Part shown: piece after piece, positions 63,744 through 64,000 of the stretch
How the letters are laid out: each line of letters begins with the position of its first letter
How positions within the stretch are numbered: the first letter of the stretch is position 1
NCBI GenBank assembly: GCA_020446945.1
Contig: JAGRDS010000010.1
Coordinates: 109,840-173,839 of the forward strand
Length of the DNA stretch: 64,000 nucleotides
Reading direction: 5' to 3'
From: Parvularculaceae bacterium
Lineage (GTDB): Bacteria > Pseudomonadota > Alphaproteobacteria > Caulobacterales > Parvularculaceae
Program-made: the position numbers and the translations under genes
Notes under the pieces: generated by a model
The model's input: the letters and a program-made list of their open reading frames with translations, nothing else
The model's database searches: none
What the model was told of the DNA's origin: nothing

Positions 63744-64000
63744 GGGATATCGCGGGCGGTCCCGCGCCGGCGAACAGGACTGAAACGAAGACGGATCCAT
63801 ATTCCTGGTACGTCCTTGCGATTTTGACGCTCGTTTACACGTTCAACTTCGTCGACCGTCAGATAATCGCGATCGTTTCCCCGGCGATCAAGGAAGAGCT
63901 TGGGCTGTCCGATTCGGTTCTCGGCCTTTTGAAAGGGCTCGCCTTCGCGGTGCTTTACACGCTGCTCGGCATTCCGATCGCATGGGCGGCGGACCGCTGG
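63740..64000 (+). CDS. Major facilitator superfamily transporter (N-terminal part, cut by window edge)
   Basis: A frame from GTG 63740 open to the window edge (87 codons). After a short hydrophilic start it reads WYVLAILTLVYTFNFVDRQI, VSPAIKEELGLSDSVLGLL, and GLAFAVLYTLLGIPIAWAADRW, the first two helices and A-motif-like loop of an MFS transporter (FNFVDRQ is common in the anion/aromatic-acid branch). The GTG overlaps the lipoprotein stop. Substrate unknown. Confidence 0.9.
   Translation, partial: MRDIAGGPAPANRTETKTDPYSWYVLAILTLVYTFNFVDRQIIAIVSPAIKEELGLSDSVLGLLKGLAFAVLYTLLGIPIAWAADRW

Noticed and set aside
1..64000. CRISPR arrays, rRNA genes, transposases or complete insertion sequences
   Set aside because: I saw no regularly spaced repeats, rRNA sequence or transposase motifs; the only mobile-element trace is the integrase remnant.

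Overview
The window looks like chromosome of an alphaproteobacterium, most likely a TonB-receptor-rich group such as Caulobacterales/Hyphomonadales, Parvularculales or a sphingomonad relative; I cannot place the genus. The reasons are the gene order pcm - tolC - popZ-like - valS, a GTTC-N7-GTTC LexA box in front of imuA-imuB-dnaE2, a fused NarK1-NarK2 transporter beside narG/narH, and four TonB-type receptors or receptor-like proteins. Most of the sequence is GC-rich; about 7.2-20 kb is visibly richer in A/T and reads as accessory DNA.

Layout. 1-8065: a respiratory nitrate reductase operon on the minus strand (narK-narG-narH, cut by the window edge) and a divergent Crp/Fnr-type regulator, with two FNR-type boxes between them. 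8378-15105: a GntR/FadR-type regulator divergent from a TonB receptor, amidase, esterase and glycerate-kinase-like protein, which looks like a regulated uptake and breakdown locus. 15551-19770: a second, aberrant TonB-type receptor behind a strong inverted repeat, then a secreted SGNH hydrolase and a secreted S33-type hydrolase. 19907-21968: an Lrp/AsnC regulator divergent from a cysteine-desulfurase-like enzyme. 22041-28369: an SOS block, SRAP abasic-site protein followed by LexA box, imuA, imuB and dnaE2. 28370-34627: an intergenic stretch with a possible zinc-ribbon microprotein and a Pho-box-like site, then a large lipoprotein made of two copies of one domain and a TonB receptor, with a strong terminator between them. 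34713-37407: glucokinase and a GH13 alpha-glucosidase. 37751-42047: an EF-G-like protein with an altered GTPase centre and two family-2 glycosyltransferases. 42127-43472: an exported DJ-1/PfpI protein, a tyrosine-recombinase remnant and tRNA-Asn. 43719-49731: a three-gene RND efflux operon. 50067-57000: CsgG-like/SH3 protein, tRNA-Cys, pcm, tolC, popZ-like, valS. 57446-64000: a ferredoxin-NADP reductase-like flavoprotein, an S9 peptidase, a homoserine-acetyltransferase-like hydrolase, a small membrane protein, a quinone oxidoreductase, a small lipoprotein and the start of an MFS transporter.

How it works together. The nitrate genes would supply nitrate import and anaerobic respiration under oxygen/nitrogen-oxide control. 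The 8-20 kb region combines outer-membrane receptors with amidase, esterase, SGNH and S33 hydrolases and a kinase, suggesting scavenging of an ester- or amide-linked substrate; a glycerate-containing compound is a testable guess. The duplicated lipoprotein plus TonB receptor pair (29034-34627) is the best candidate for an undescribed two-part outer-membrane uptake system. All coordinates and starts come from reading the sequence; no homology search could be run, so family names rest on motifs and remembered family features.
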